The notes: generated by a model not told the origin, from the sequence alone. A stretch of 64,000 nucleotides of DNA from Tanypteryx hageni (GCA_028673005.1 CM054118.1:90620858-90684857), one strand, 5' to 3'. Positions 10,542 through 22,872 are shown, counted from the stretch's first letter. Numbers and translations are program-made.

Positions 10542-11918
10542 CAGTAAAACCTCTCATTAACGAAAATCGAGGGACCCAATTTTTCGTCTATTCGTTATTC
10601 GGAAATCCGTTGATCGGAAGTTATTGGGCGTTGCATAACTTCAGGGGCACATTGCCTGTTAGATTATATGGGAGCAACGGGGTTACCCAAATGAAGGCAT
10701 ATGCGCAGATACGGCGTAACTCTGCTAAAATATGCCCATTTTCAGGAAAAGGTATCACATAAGTTGACGATATTTAAAATGCGCCCGCAATGTTTAATAA
10801 CCAGCCATATTGATTTGAAGCTCCGACGACACAATGGGCCGCTTTCATTCACCTCATTTTGCAATGTTTGACAGTGGCAAACACCAAATAACTGAAATGC
10901 AGTGTTATTTTTTCTAGGATTGATTGGCAGGTTTTGCACGAAAGCATCCTCTGCAATTTTTTATTATGCGACTTTTTTCGAGGGGTCAATGTGTGAAACT
11001 CGCTGAGCCTATCCTAAAGCATCTGTTGAGTCGCTAAGTTTATAAAAAAATATTGACAGGAATGCCACTTCTCAACACCAATTAATAAACTACTATTTGA
11101 CCACTATGGCACGGGTTGCAAATATTCCAAAACGAAATGAATGAAAGCAGCATTTTCCTCATAAGAAAGCACTAACTGTCGTTGGCACTCCAAATCAAGA
11201 CTCCAATCAATATTTTTCACTAACCTTCTTAACAACACTCCAGCTCCGTCTCTGACGAATAAATTAACTATCACAAAAAAGTGTATATGAACCACCTCAC
11301 CACGATACATACCTCATTGCTACGATCTTTCGTTGAAATTCCCTTTAAATGGATTAGGGGATTAATTTAATCGGGAATGATTTCAAATACAACACTTTTT
11401 TTAAAAGATCTATTTAAAATACATCATTATTTTATAATAAACGACTCTATTTTTTTCTGTTTCAAATTCTTTGTGAATTCTCGTGAAACGGCAGTCTCCA
11501 CTTCCCTAAAAGTCTCCATTTCCCTAAAAGCATGCATAGCGCCATCACTACAACTCTCGGACGAGATTGTCACTGGCGCGAGAATGCCGGAAACACAGGA
11601 AGTACGTCATCATGCTAGAAAACGTGCTATGATTGGCTTGTTGTAAGCTTAACGCTAATTGGCGCATTGGCGACTGTTTTCAATCATTATCCATACGTAA
11701 AAAAATGCTTAGTGAGCAAAATTTCATTCTAAAGAGGTAAATATAAACGGAAGTGACCTCTTTTTCTTTCATTGTTCGGAAGTTTTTGTAGTACGGAAGT
11801 TCGTAGTAAAGAGGTTATAATTAGGGATTTTGTATACAAGTTTGGCGGGACTGCCGTCAATTGTTCGCTATCCGAAGGTCTTCGCTATAAAGGGGTTCGT
11901 AAGGTAGAGGTTTTACTG
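10542..11918. mobile_element. Deletion derivative of the Tigger family
   Basis: Bounded by TA at 10540-10541 and 11919-11920. The left end CAGTAAAACCTCTCATTAAC and the right end ...GAGGTTTTACTG match the ends of the 4-kb Tigger at 12961-16943, as does GGGACCCAATTTTTC near the left end. Around 11460-11530 a piece resembles the last coding part of that element's transposase (CGGCAGTCTCCACTTCCCT against CGCCCTTTCCACTTCCCT). Most of the gene is deleted, so mobility would need a transposase from elsewhere. Confidence 0.85.
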
Positions 11919-11920
11919 TA

Positions 11921-12698
11921 TAAATATTTTCTATCAAAATTTCCTGTTCAAATTACGTTTTGCGAAAAAATAGTGCAAATCATTTATACTCTGTCAACCA
12001 GCAGATGGAATTTAGTTTTGCATAGTAAAACGTTTAGAAAAATATTGTATTGAATGTGTTCTTAAGGTAAAAACCTTTATATATAATAATGTGATAGTCA
12101 ACCAAAGAAAAATTAAAAACTTATCTTTATATAGCAAATTAAAAGCGGCACGTCTTGGGTCCATACCACGCACAGAAGCCGGTGATAGGGTAAGAAGCCG
12201 AGGTCTGTACCATGCACAGAGACCGGTGCTTACGGATTAAATATACCTTACTCTTGTTCAGCCTGTGAACGTTCTGTCCCATACTCATATGATTTGAGTA
12301 GACAGTGTGAGTCAGCAGTTGACTCCCTTGTTGCTCTTCGTAAAGAGTAGGCAGATTTCCTTACCAGGTTCGCCTCCTCCCTTCTGTGTGTGTCAGTTAT
12401 GGAACGAGTTAAGCATATAATATTTCAAGATGTTTATTAGCCAGGAAAACAGTGTAATCAGATGTAAAAGTTACTTGATAACATTTTGTAGTCCTGAAAA
12501 TTGACTTGGGAAAACATTTGAAATAACTACTGATGGAAATGTTTAGAAGATTTATGAGGTAAACATATATTTGGGTGTTAAGCATTGCCTGTGATGTTAA
12601 TTCAATCTTGAAACTTTTTATTTTTCACTGCACATTAAGGAACGATTCCACAAAGTCACGACAGCTAATGTAATTTTTATTTTTATTTTTCATTTCAG
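11921..12698 (+). other. Intron-like; short tandem duplication at 12150-12225
   Basis: Two imperfect units, GTCCATACCACGCACAGAAG and GTCTGTACCATGCACAGAGA, each followed by CCGGTG, lie about 53 bp apart. No gene or element was recognised otherwise. Confidence 0.4.
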
Positions 12699-12750
12699 AA
12701 CTGCATGATTCCTTTGAAGTTGGAGTCTGACGAAGAATCCCAATGATGAG
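12699..12750 (+). pseudogene. Decayed duplicate of the 2918-2977 exon (copy B)
   Basis: Acceptor CATTTCAG and donor GAG|GTAAAT are kept. The product starts NCMIPLKLESDEESQ and then meets TGA TGA. Compared with copy A, eight bases are missing, which shifts the frame and gives a 52-base exon. The intron that follows still matches copy A closely. If spliced, this exon would end or shift the reading frame, so it is a degenerate exon. Confidence 0.6.
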
Positions 12751-13582
12751 GTAAATATGTTTTAATGAATTTTATCTCAATTAATGGGGATATTTTATGA
12801 TTTTGAGCATTAAAATTTATTTTTTCCTAACCTACAATGGGAGGATGTTTGCCAACTGTAGTATCGTTGAGCTTTTGTGAGAGTGTAGCAGCCGTTTGTA
12901 ACTGAATAGCTTCTTTGAATCAGCTCTCTATGATTTGCCATCAGTTAGAAAAGAATAATACAGTAGAACCTCCCATTAACGAATGTCAAGGGACCCAATT
13001 TTTCACCTGTTCGTTAATCAGGAGTTCATTGCTCGGAGGGTATTGCGGCACTGCATACCTTAAGGGGCTGTTAGATTATTCGCAGGGAGCACGACTATCT
13101 GTGACTCCTCGGCGCGGCTGAAAGCGATCTGGTTTCGGCCCGAAGGATAAGTCAAAGATGCCGCAAAAGACATTGAAAATAATCTGCAACGTAACATTTC
13201 CCGTATCTAAATGACAAATTCCGTACATTTCTCGTACCATTTAAATTTACTCTACAATTCCCGTATTGTTTGCCACCATGTTTTAAGAAGAAACTATGTA
13301 AAAACCTTTACTGAAATGCAGCGATGATGCCTTTTCTCGACAAAATGTTACGTTAGAATTTATGCATAATTCGCAGGAATATTGATGTTCAATGTGTTAC
13401 CTTTACGTTTTGTAGAAACTTGGAGCTAACATCCAGATCTTATAATAAAATATGGCTGTGATCTAATTTGGCGACTCCATCCTCAGCAATATGACTCCGG
13501 TCCTATCAACTAGATTCAGGAAGCAGACATAATAATTTGAGAAAATCTTTTTAAAATAATTTTTATTTTTAAAACAAAAAAA

Positions 13583-15115
13583 TCATTTTTTTGTAAAAAA
13601 CGAATCAATCGTCTTCTGCTTTAAATTATTTCTTCCCTCTCGAAGAACCGCCCTTTCCACTTCCCTGAATGCGCTCATGGCATTCTTGGAGCATCCCTCA
13701 GCAGAGAGTAAGAATGCTTCTATCTTGTCTAAAGCAGCACTCACTTCACGGAACTTGGGTCTCACAACCTCCTCCTCATTGTCCTCTTCAGTATCCATGG
13801 AGGTTATTCCCGCTCCTTCCCCCTCCTCGCTTTCAACTCCCGCTCTTTCGTCCCCCTCGCTTTCAACGGAACACGTCATTATATTTTCGTCCCCATCAAC
13901 GAAGTCATCGAAAGATATGCTTCATATAGCAAACCTATCCTGCAGTTCTTCCCAATATTCATCCTCTGGGGCCACTCCTTCACTATCGGATTCCGCTTGG
14001 CAAAATCCTGCCTTAGCGAAACAATTTTTGATTCCCGAAGGTGAAACGGCATCCCAGCAAAGGCAGAGATGCTGCATGGCCTGCAGAAGATTCCATTTAA
14101 GGCGAGTTGGGTTACTGCAGTCATCCATCTTGCGCATTAAATACTGCACCAATTGGCGCCGGTACGCCTTCTTTACCTGGGATATGACCCCCTGGTCCAG
14201 CGGCTGTAACCGGCTTGTGCAGTTGGCCGGGAGGAAAATCACCCTCACATTTTTTAAATTAATCCCCTCCAAATTATGGGCTGTGCAACGATCAAGGAAG
14301 AGCAGAATCTTTCTGTTCTGTCCTCCCATTCGCACATCGACCCCGACGAGCCACTCCCGAAATATGACAGCCGTCATCCAAGAATTCCTGTTGTTGTAGT
14401 AGGGGCATGGAGGTCGCCTAACATTTTTAAAACACCGGGGTTTCCCAAATTTCCCGATTACGAGCGGTGGTAACTTCACCGACCCGTCGCTGTTGGCGCA
14501 AAACAGCACCGTAAACCTTTCTTTGCTCATCTTCCCCCTGTGGCAATATTCTCCCTTCACATTTAGGGTGCGGTCGGGGAGCAGATTGTAAGAAGATCCC
14601 GCCTCGTCTGCGTTAAAAATGTCTTTTGGCTGGTAATTTCCCATTAATCTCGGCAACCTTTCCCTCCAACCCTCTTCAATCCCAGGATCAACAGCTGCCT
14701 CCTCCCCAGAAATTTTTAAAGTGGCCAAGTTCCACCTCTTTTTAAACTTATGTAGCCACCCGTTGGGAGCTTGGAAATCTTCAATTCCCAAACGAAGGGC
14801 TATTTCCCTTGCCTTCTCCTGTAGGAGGGGCCCTGAGATGGGAATTAGTTTTGTTCGTGCTTGGGACAACCAATTAAAAACCCTCTGATCTAGCTCATTG
14901 CTAACTCCAGTCTGGACTCGTTTTCTGGCAGAATCTAGCTGCTGAGCGTTGATGATCTCATTCCGTTGCTTAATAATTGTAGACAAAGTAGAAGCCGGAA
15001 TGTTAAATCGGCGAGCGACTTCTGCCTTCTTCCTTCCCCGGTCAACAGCTTCTAATATTTCTATTTTTTGTTGGACAGAAAGCTGTCGCCGCTTGGAACC
15101 ACAATTAGTGGACAT
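13583..15115 (-). pseudogene. Tigger transposase, one in-frame TGA
   Basis: Cut-and-paste transposase of the Tigger/pogo family, about 510 codons, near the usual length. I chose the Met at 15115 (MSTNCGSKRRQLSVQQKIE) because the psq-type helix-turn-helix starts there; an upstream Met at 15166 only adds a hydrophobic tail. Order: psq helix-turn-helix (residues about 8-55), CENP-B-type DNA-binding domain (about 75-135), DDE_1 core (about 150-330). The triad is visible: Asp in FNADEAG, Asp in LFLDRCTAH, Asp in LQPLDQG. The residue after the second Asp is Arg where Asn is usual. A single TGA at 13922-13924 interrupts; the same frame then runs on through an acidic segment to QKTIDSFF, a PCNA-interacting motif at the C-terminus. 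Recently inactive, or rescued by readthrough; the former is more likely. Confidence 0.9.
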
Positions 15116-16169
15116 GGCCTCTATAATTATGAATAAATAAAAGTTAATATTCCACAAAAATGACACTTAATAGTTCAAATCATAATAAATACATAAATAA
15201 CAATACATGTGAAATTTCGCAACAGCGTAATTACCATCAATTATTTTCAATGAAAATAACGGGAATATACAAGCAAAACTTTTAGAACGTAAATGAAACA
15301 AAATTTTTAATAATTGACGCTGTAAAAGAAGGGACCTAGAATTAAAGTTAGCCCTCCATTCAGGAGCAGTCTGAGGTACTGTACGTTAATGTTCATTGAG
15401 ATATTTACTAAATACATTTTAATTTATTCATTGCTCCGTAAAAATTATTGATAATGAAGAATTAAAAGGAATGCCATCGAGATTCTAGCCTGTTCCTCTA
15501 TATAAATTGGTATCCAATATTTATTTAATTGCAAGTAAAGCATAGATAAATGATCGGAATAGCGCCTCCAAAACTTCGGCGCCCCGGGTAGCTGCCCGGC
15601 TCGCCCGTAGCTCGGGCCAGCCCTGCCTCCATTTATGCGACAGTTGTTCCCTTCCCTTCTCCTCCCACTCCAGATCTATGCTGAGCGTCGCCTGACTCAT
15701 TTTGTTTACCGTTGTTTACAGATGACCTTTCTCCTCTTCCCCCACTTCGTCATCCTAATCAAGCATCACGTTTCATTCATCCACTCCGTACTCTCTCACG
15801 CTACCCCTAAAAGAAGAAACTCACAATCCAATACAACCCAACCCTTATGCAAAAGAAGGTTGGCAACAAGGAGCAAATGAAAATAGTAAACTTAAAATCT
15901 ATAAACCAGCCTAGGAACACCAATAAAAAATTATTTGGTCTTTCTATCGTAAGCTTTGATGCGAAAAAATTATTCTCGTAAGAGCGAAAAATTAGCTCAT
16001 TAAATGAAAAACTAGCATGTAAAAGCCTATCTCATATAAGCCAAAACTCGTAATGCGATTGCTCGTATAGCGAAGGATAAGTGTACTATTAAATTTAATA
16101 TTATTATGTTCACATCACAAGCAAACATAGCCATGTTGGCTGACCGGTTACAAACTAACATCTACATGA

Positions 16170-16575
16170 TGATAGCAGGGGATACATACCTTGAAATGCA
16201 AGTTATGAGCTGAAATTTAGTCTTGTACTGCAGCGGTTTTTCTCGCAAAAAGCGTCGCCTTAACAAGCCCACCACTGCCTCGAATATCTCAGGCATAGAT
16301 GCTTCTATTGCAACGGCTTTCGTTAAGTAACCTTTAAACATTACAACTCATTTTTATAATGGTGTTTAATATTAAACTATTGGTCTACAGGCAATATTAT
16401 CATGATTACTTCATACACAAGCATATATATGCTGATGAGTGACAAACTTACCTTGAAAAGTGAATAGCTGAAATTTCGTATTTTCAAGCTATTATTGGAC
16501 CGCAACAGAAAATCTCCAGCATAGATGCTTTTCTTGTAATGCAACGACTGTTCGCTCAATGTCACCTTTCCTTCA
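16170..16575. repeat. Internal tandem duplication in the Tigger 5' region
   Basis: Two units of roughly 270 bp share TACCTTGAAA, AGCTGAAATTT, GGCATAGATGCTT/AGCATAGATGCTT and TGCAACG(G/A)CT. They lie upstream of the transposase gene and near the right end, where promoter or transposase-binding sequences are expected. Confidence 0.5.
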
Positions 16576-16945
16576 AATCACAATCACCACTAAGCACAAT
16601 GTTACCTTTCACTTTATTCATACAGAAGCACGGAGAAACGTCATTACAAGGGTGCTCTGATTGGATTACTGAAAGCTCAATTCTAATTGGCCCTTGGTAT
16701 TTCCAACCCATGCGTATGAGAAAAATACGCATCCAGCGAGCAAAATTTCGTTCTCAAGAGGTCAACATAAGCGGAAGGGGCCGTTTCACCCGTTCGTTGC
16801 TCGGAGGTTTTCGTAGTGCAGGAGTTCGTACTAAAGAGGTCGCAATGTATGCTTTTTAATACAAGGTTGACGGGACCGCCGTCATTTGTTCGTAAATCGG
16901 AGGTCTTCGCAGTAAAGGAGTTCGTTAGGAGGAGGTTTTACTGTA

Positions 16946-17892
16946 TTTGGATGGGAAATAAAATGAATTTAGTTGTATTTAAGCAAATGTTGAGATGCAA
17001 GTCTAGCCGAGAATTTTTTGTTTGTTGATACAAATCTCTGGGAGAAAATCTTTTTATTTTGCTATTTCATATCCATTTGTCCTAACTGCAACTACGTTTC
17101 CAAATTATTTCTACCATTCTACCATAGTAATATGTTTTGAGAGATATAAATATTTTATGAAACTACCTCATTGTCATTGTGTGCATAATAATTTTTTTCC
17201 TTTCATTAGGAGTTAAAAATGGGGGGTCGTCCTATAATCAGAGTCGTCTTATATTCAGTTGTACTAGGGGCCTGTTGCAGTACTTCCTGCAAACATCTAG
17301 AGAGCTTTGCATGAAGTGACCCAATGGGTTATTTCCTATGACAAAAAATTTGTACAAAGAGTGTTATTAGTTGAACCACTTTTATTGCCCCTCTTAAAAT
17401 AATTATGTAGCTCACACCATTCCATGCCTTTTTGGGAGACGACTTCCCACTTTAAACCTGCAAGGGTTTTCGCCGGGTATTCAGGCGAAAGATTTGTCGA
17501 AGTCGAGCCGACCGTTCCCAGTTTATTTGCATTCATGCCTGAAGGCTTCAGACGCAGGCAGGGATACAGAGACATAGCGGTTATAATGTATTAGATACAG
17601 TATTTCAGTGGTGTAACATAGTATTAATTTTTCATTTTCACTGTGTTTTAAATCATTGAAACTGCTTAATTAATTAGTTATTTTCTAGTGTAATAATAAT
17701 AATAAATAAGTGAATTCTGATGAACAACTTCGCAAAGCAGGCTGATTCTGTAAACATTTAAATATTGACATCTCGTATTAGCTCCAGAAGGTTTGTGCAG
17801 TAGATGTTGCACTGATTTCATTTGTTGGAATAATGTATTTGTTGATAGATGGAAATGTAAGTTTGCTTTAAGATTACGTCTCCCTTTAACAG
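16946..17892 (+). other. Intron of duplicated segment B with ~400-bp extra insert
   Basis: 16946-17130 and 17590-17890 match copy A (3195-3370 and 4740-5000), e.g. GAACAACTT, GTTGATAGATGG and GTAAGTTTGCTTTAA. Between them, 17140-17585 has no counterpart in A and includes GGGGGTCGTCCTATAATCAG, a kind of sequence found at ends of some DNA transposons. No clear opposite end was found. Confidence 0.55.
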
Positions 17893-18018
17893 GTTCCTGC
17901 TGTCACTCTACAAACTTCACATGTTAGTGAGACAGACGGCGGAACATCAAGCCCAAAGGAGACTTTCTCAAATTCAATCTCGTGTGGAAATAACTCTCCA
18001 GCCAATGTATTCACTCAG
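17893..18018 (+). CDS. Exon, Ser/Thr-rich linker segment (copy B)
   Basis: 126 bases (42 codons) between TTTAACAG and CAG|GTGAGT, open in phase 0. It starts VPAVTLQTSHVSETDGG and ends NNSPANVFTQ. Length, phase and position match the 5065-5190 exon, so it probably arose by the same duplication, but it is no longer acidic. The splice sites are strong and there is no stop, in contrast to its broken neighbour at 12699. No domain is recognised. Confidence 0.55.
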
Positions 18019-19500
18019 GTGAGTCTTCTTCTATTCACGCACTAGTGTAAATGCCTGTACAATATGATGCGTATGTGTGAATTAAGTATTAAGTTCAAAT
18101 TGTAATGAAAATTAATGAAACCATCATTTATAGGCAATAAAAAGTAAACAATACATGTAAAATTCACATAATTTGGTGTTCCAGAGTGTAATAACAGTTT
18201 TGTATGAAAAAGAAATACATTATGCGATACAGTTCTTATATGCCCAAAATTATTTTTAATTTATGGAACATTTAATTTTTCTCCATCTGTCTCTTTCTTC
18301 CTCTATCTCATATTATATCATTCAAATCATGCATTCCTTACACATATACATAGGTAGTATAATGATTAAGACGACAATATAAACTCCAGGTTTAACATTG
18401 ACACGGTCGTCAAGGCAACATATCGTTAAAAAGCTTAATATTATCTAGTAAATATGATTTATGCAGAAAACTTGAGTGATTTTTTATCATTGGCATAATG
18501 TGACTATAAGAATAATAAAAGTTTTTTTTTTAAACTGTCCAGGTCGGAAGATAGTAGATCAGTTATTTCTAATTTTAATTTGCGAAAGAGTAAGAGCATA
18601 TAAGTTGAAAATGGCTTTTAATGTGTTATCTTACGGCACCCCCCTCCACTTCCCCTCTCCCTGCAAAAATGAAAATTCTGGCCCCGAGGCACACATCCTC
18701 CTGTTATATGTTATATCCTCCTCTGTAAGGAACGTCTATATAGAATGATAAGAATTTCTCACATAAACCTACTTTATACTTTTTCTATATGCAGTCCATA
18801 CAGTCCCCTAGATGCTTTCTTAAAATATTTCGTTAACGTGAAATTGTGTTAGTGGAACATGAATTTTGCATAAGAAATAATGTAAAGAGGGAGGGATGTT
18901 TTCCACCATCTTAACCTAATTTATGTAATTTTGATTTTATTCTTATATTATGACTATAGTTTGGTTATTGCTTTGCATTTTTATTTGTTTAAGTATGTAT
19001 AATACATGTACCTCATTTTTAAAGGAAATAAATGATTATAATTCAGATGATTTGTAGCGTTGCTTTGTTAAGACCTGTATGATGGACGATATCACGTGTT
19101 CATTCATTGTTCTCATAGAGCTTAAGTATATCTAGTATTTGATATAGCGATATAACTTTTCTCTGTTTCTTACTCCCACCACCAATAAAATGTGAATCAT
19201 AAACTCCAGCTTATATTTCGATGAAGATGGCAGCCATTTTGAATCAGTTCAACTGTTCACAATTTATTTAGCATATGTTATGTAGAATATTTGTAATTTG
19301 ATAATTGATTCAGCTACCTACCTGGAACAGTTAATTTTTCATAATAAATCAGAATGTAAATTCAACTCATTAATTCAGGCCACGCATTCATGAATTCATG
19401 ATAATTATTGAGAAAATTAATGTGACATTAATATAATGCGCAATCTAATGTATGAATGAATATTTTGTTATAAAATATCCCACCTTGTTAGAAACAAGTG
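18019..19500 (+). other. No gene seen; Rep-B edge motif at 18703-18752
   Basis: AT-rich. At 18703-18752 TATGTTATATCCTCCTCTGT is followed by AAGGAACGTCTATATAGAA, a solitary copy of the Rep-B edge sequence. 18540-18600 resembles 20900-20960 (TCTAATTTTAATTTGC), another low-copy repeat. Confidence 0.45.
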
Positions 19501-19539
19501 ACTATGAATATGGAAAAAATCCCCAGAATTCACTTCACC

Positions 19540-20050
19540 ACAAGCCTCAGGACCACAACCACTCTCAGTACCATGAACACACTCATCACCACCATCACCC
19601 TCACAACTATCACGCTCACCACCACCCTAATGACCACCCTTACCACAACTTTCACCCTATCCACCACTCTTACCCTCAACACCAACCTCACAACCACTTT
19701 CACCACCATCACCATTGCAACCACCTTTGCCACCTCCCTGCCACCACTCTCACCAGCACCATTGCCACCACCCTTGCCATTACCACTCTTACCACTACCT
19801 CCCTTGCCACCACCACCCTCGCCATCTCCATCCTAGTACCTGCCACCCTCACCACCACCACCCTACCTCCAATACCCTTGCCACCACCCCCCTCACTACC
19901 ACCACCTTCCCCATCACCTCCCTCCTCTCCACCTCCCTCCCCACCACCTCCCTCCCCACCACCTCCCTCCCGACCACACCCTCCCCTACCTCCTCTCTCC
20001 CCTGCCTCCTTCCTTGCTCCCTTACCACCTCCCTCTCCTAACATCTCCCT
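19540..20050. repeat. ACC/CCT-rich microsatellite
   Basis: About 500 bp of imperfect ACC, CTC and CCT triplets grading into (CCCTCCCCACCA)n at 19935-19970. Both strands show long open frames (Thr/Pro/His on plus, Gly/Val/Arg on minus) purely from the triplet period. No initiation or splice context supports a gene. Confidence 0.85.
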
Positions 20051-21121
20051 CCCTGTTCACTACCCCCAACATGACCCCATCCTGTCGCCTACCGACCTAA
20101 CCAGTCCATTTCTCTCCCATACAATATGTGCCATTCGTATAAGTATGTAAATTCTATCTTCGCCAAACTAAAGCTTTCAGCTTGCAATAACTTGCATTGT
20201 TATGTGAACTAAGATTTCTTAATGAAAGAATTCCGAGTTGCTGGCGTTAATTCTGCCAACAAAATCAAATAAGTCATGTCCGTTGTTTTTGGTTTAATGG
20301 TTCCACCCTTTTCAATAATAAACCACACTTCTTGTCATTCAGTCTAAAAACATATTATAAGACACGATCTTCAGATATTAACTCCTGTATTTTATTTTTT
20401 CGATCAACTCTTGGGCTATTAATTGGCACACAATGTTCACACAATCGCTCACCAAAAGATCCATTTCAACTAACGTTACTCGCGTCCTAACATCGCATGG
20501 ACACTATCACGTATGCTGCATTCTCACGCGAGTTCACATGCTCCTCAGCACGCGCGCGAACTAGCTTCGTGTGATCCAAGCTTAAGACTGCTTCGAATTA
20601 CTAACTTCACCCTCACAATTACTCAAATTCCGGAGCATAAAAATGTCATCCTCGCAACTTCCCACGACCCTGTCAAAGAGAACCCACCTCGCGGGACATA
20701 TATGCAACGGTACAGTCCTACAATCAAATATATCGGTTTCTTTTACAACGGTATAATAACTCCGGTCTTACCTTATCATCAGGGCCTCGCACATCTGCCA
20801 ATTAATATGATTACCCAACTGTAGCGATTCGTCCCCCCTCCCCCCGGTCCTCGGATTTTGTCTAGGTTCCGAGGCGTCAATACAATCTCGTTATTTTTTA
20901 AAACGGTCTAGATCCGAAGTTCTTTCTAATTTTAATTTGCAGAGGAGCAAAGGTCTTTAAGTCGATTACTCGATTTTTACAATTTTTATTAATTTCAGCA
21001 TAAAATACCATGTCAAAGTAAGTGACCTTGGTGTGTATTATTTTTTATTAGTGATTATCTTTGGAAGTCGTGATTGTCATTGTCACTTTATAACACATAA
21101 TAATTAGAGAATTGCTTTTAC
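20051..21121. other. No gene recognised
   Basis: 20480-20720 is relatively CpG-rich (ACGCGCGCGAAC at about 20550), with no clear coding or promoter signal. The rest is AT-rich. Confidence 0.35.
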
Positions 21122-21418
21122 CAGGGGTGGCCATACATTTGAGTCTGCGAGCCGCATATAGCATCCTCAAAAATATTACCAGCCGCACTCGAGCGAGAGC
21201 TGTGATGGTTGAAAATGCAACAAGAAAAACTAAGAAAAGAAATTAGTAAAAAGCCTGTTTATTCTTCAACGACTCTGAAAAATAACTTCCATAGATTCGG
21301 CGCATATTTAAACATGCCTTCCGGAAGTTAAGATGAAATTGATTCAGGAAAAAGATGGAAAACATTTCTCTGCAAGCCGCACATTGGGTACAAATGAGCC
21401 GCACTTTGGCCATGTCTG
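21122..21418. mobile_element. hAT-type MITE (CAGGGGTGGCCA ends)
   Basis: Left CAGGGGTGGCCATACAT, right TTTGGCCATGTCTG. Internal GAGCCGCA and AGCCGCACTTTGG blocks are typical of hAT MITEs. The flanking octamers do not match well, so the borders are less certain than for the other hAT copies. Confidence 0.55.
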
Positions 21419-22638
21419 CTATATACATTAAGGAATGCGTGCTTTGATTGAATGTCCCAAATTTCCACATCCTAACGCGAGACGAAATTTTTTCTACCCC
21501 CCGTTTAACCCCTCTCCCCCTCAGTCGCAAAATCGCAGATTTGAAATTTCTCTACCTCGTTATGAACGGCCGCTGCAGATCAAACATCACCTCCTTTTTT
21601 TTCTTTTAGGGTACATCCCCGCCTTACCCGCAACTCCAGACTCCTTTATCAACCCAAATTTTGCCTCTCCATATCCCAAAGATCCATGTTTTACCACATC
21701 CCTCAATCCTTCAACTCTCTATCGTCACTCAATCCCTCCCTCGACCTGTTTTCATCACTTCCCTCATACACCTCTGCAATAACGAGAAACTAACCAGTAG
21801 TCCTCGTCCCATCATCATTTCATCTAATACTTCATTTCATTTCTCATTGTTGCTATAGTTGTTCGTTACTGTTAACAATTTGTTACAATATCCAATGTAA
21901 AAGGCCAAACCTGGCTGTTTTTGGGTAATTCTTAATAAATATATAAAAAATACGAGAGAGGGGGGGAGGAAGGAAGTAGAAGGGAAAAACCTTGCACTCG
22001 CTAAGCTACTTGGTAATGTGACAGAAGGTTTCATACCAAGGCAATATATAATCTAATCAACCAGTCGTTTTATCGACCGTCAACTTCTAGTTAATATTAG
22101 TGGCTTGGAACTTTCGGACACGATTTTAATATGCAAACGCTTTACAATTTCAGCTCATTCTACATTTGATATAAATAACCTTCATTGATCTGGCTGTAAT
22201 TTATTTTAAATCTCGAGTTTATCACTTAATTATAACTATCTTAATATCGCAGAGCTATAGATAGAAATGGAGACGTTATTAATTCATGCGGATGTTACAT
22301 CTCACGGAGAAAACATGGACAAAAAGTTTCTGTAAGACATAAAACTTTTTCGTTTGACCATATCTAGATATGGAATTTAATTTACACACAACACAACGTC
22401 GCATTCATTGCTGTTTGTTAGGCTGATAGAATCAGCAACACTTCCAGATATTGCTGAATGTTACCAGTTTACGTGTGTTATCGATTCAGTCCAAAAAATA
22501 TATAGTAACTGTGGTGAAAATGTGAAATGTTTGAATTGCATGGTCCTGGCGTGATTTTTCCAAGTTAGCTATTACACTCCATTGACTATGTTTTGGTTTT
22601 CGAGTCAGCATATCCTATAAATTTCTTTTTTGTTTTAG
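21419..22638. other. No gene recognised
   Basis: 21430-21560 has a short C-rich tract resembling 18630-18680. No ORF with protein character and no element borders were found. Confidence 0.35.
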
Positions 22639-22720
22639 GTAGAAGTTCGAAAATATATTTAAATTACGTTGTTGTGAAATCACCTTAATCAGAATGGAAT
22701 TTGGATCAAGCAGGAGGCGC
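22639..22720 (+). CDS. Candidate short terminal exon (weak)
   Basis: After TTTTTTGTTTTAG the sequence reads VEVRKYI then TAA in phase 0, which would end the gene soon after the 17893 exon. There is only a splice-acceptor argument for it. The end of the exon is not determined. Confidence 0.15.
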
Positions 22721-22872
22721 TGGCTCTAATTCACGGGAAATTTGGCAAATGCCCGCACCATAAGCGCAAAACTGTCAGCTCAGGGTGGACAGAGTGAAGT
22801 TCGTTCAAAAAAGAAGCCAGAATTTCAAGAGAATATGGAACGAAATTATTAAGTGTCATTTTTCTGTTTCAG

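Larger units (their letters stand above)
12961..16943 (-). mobile_element. Complete Tigger/pogo-type DNA transposon
   Basis: Ends CAGTAGAACCTCC and GGAGGTTTTACTG face each other, flanked by TA at 12959-12960 and 16944-16945, the pogo target. Size is 3983 bp. One minus-strand transposase gene (15115 to 13583) fills the left-centre. The element sits in the intron of duplicated segment B, and segment A lacks it. The promoter-side region (15170-16900) includes an internal duplication at 16170-16575 and a GC-rich hAT-like end at 15580-15630. Confidence 0.95.

Noticed and set aside
19452..20150. 232-codon His/Thr/Pro-rich plus-strand open frame
   Set aside because: Triplet microsatellite open in multiple frames on both strands; composition follows the repeat.
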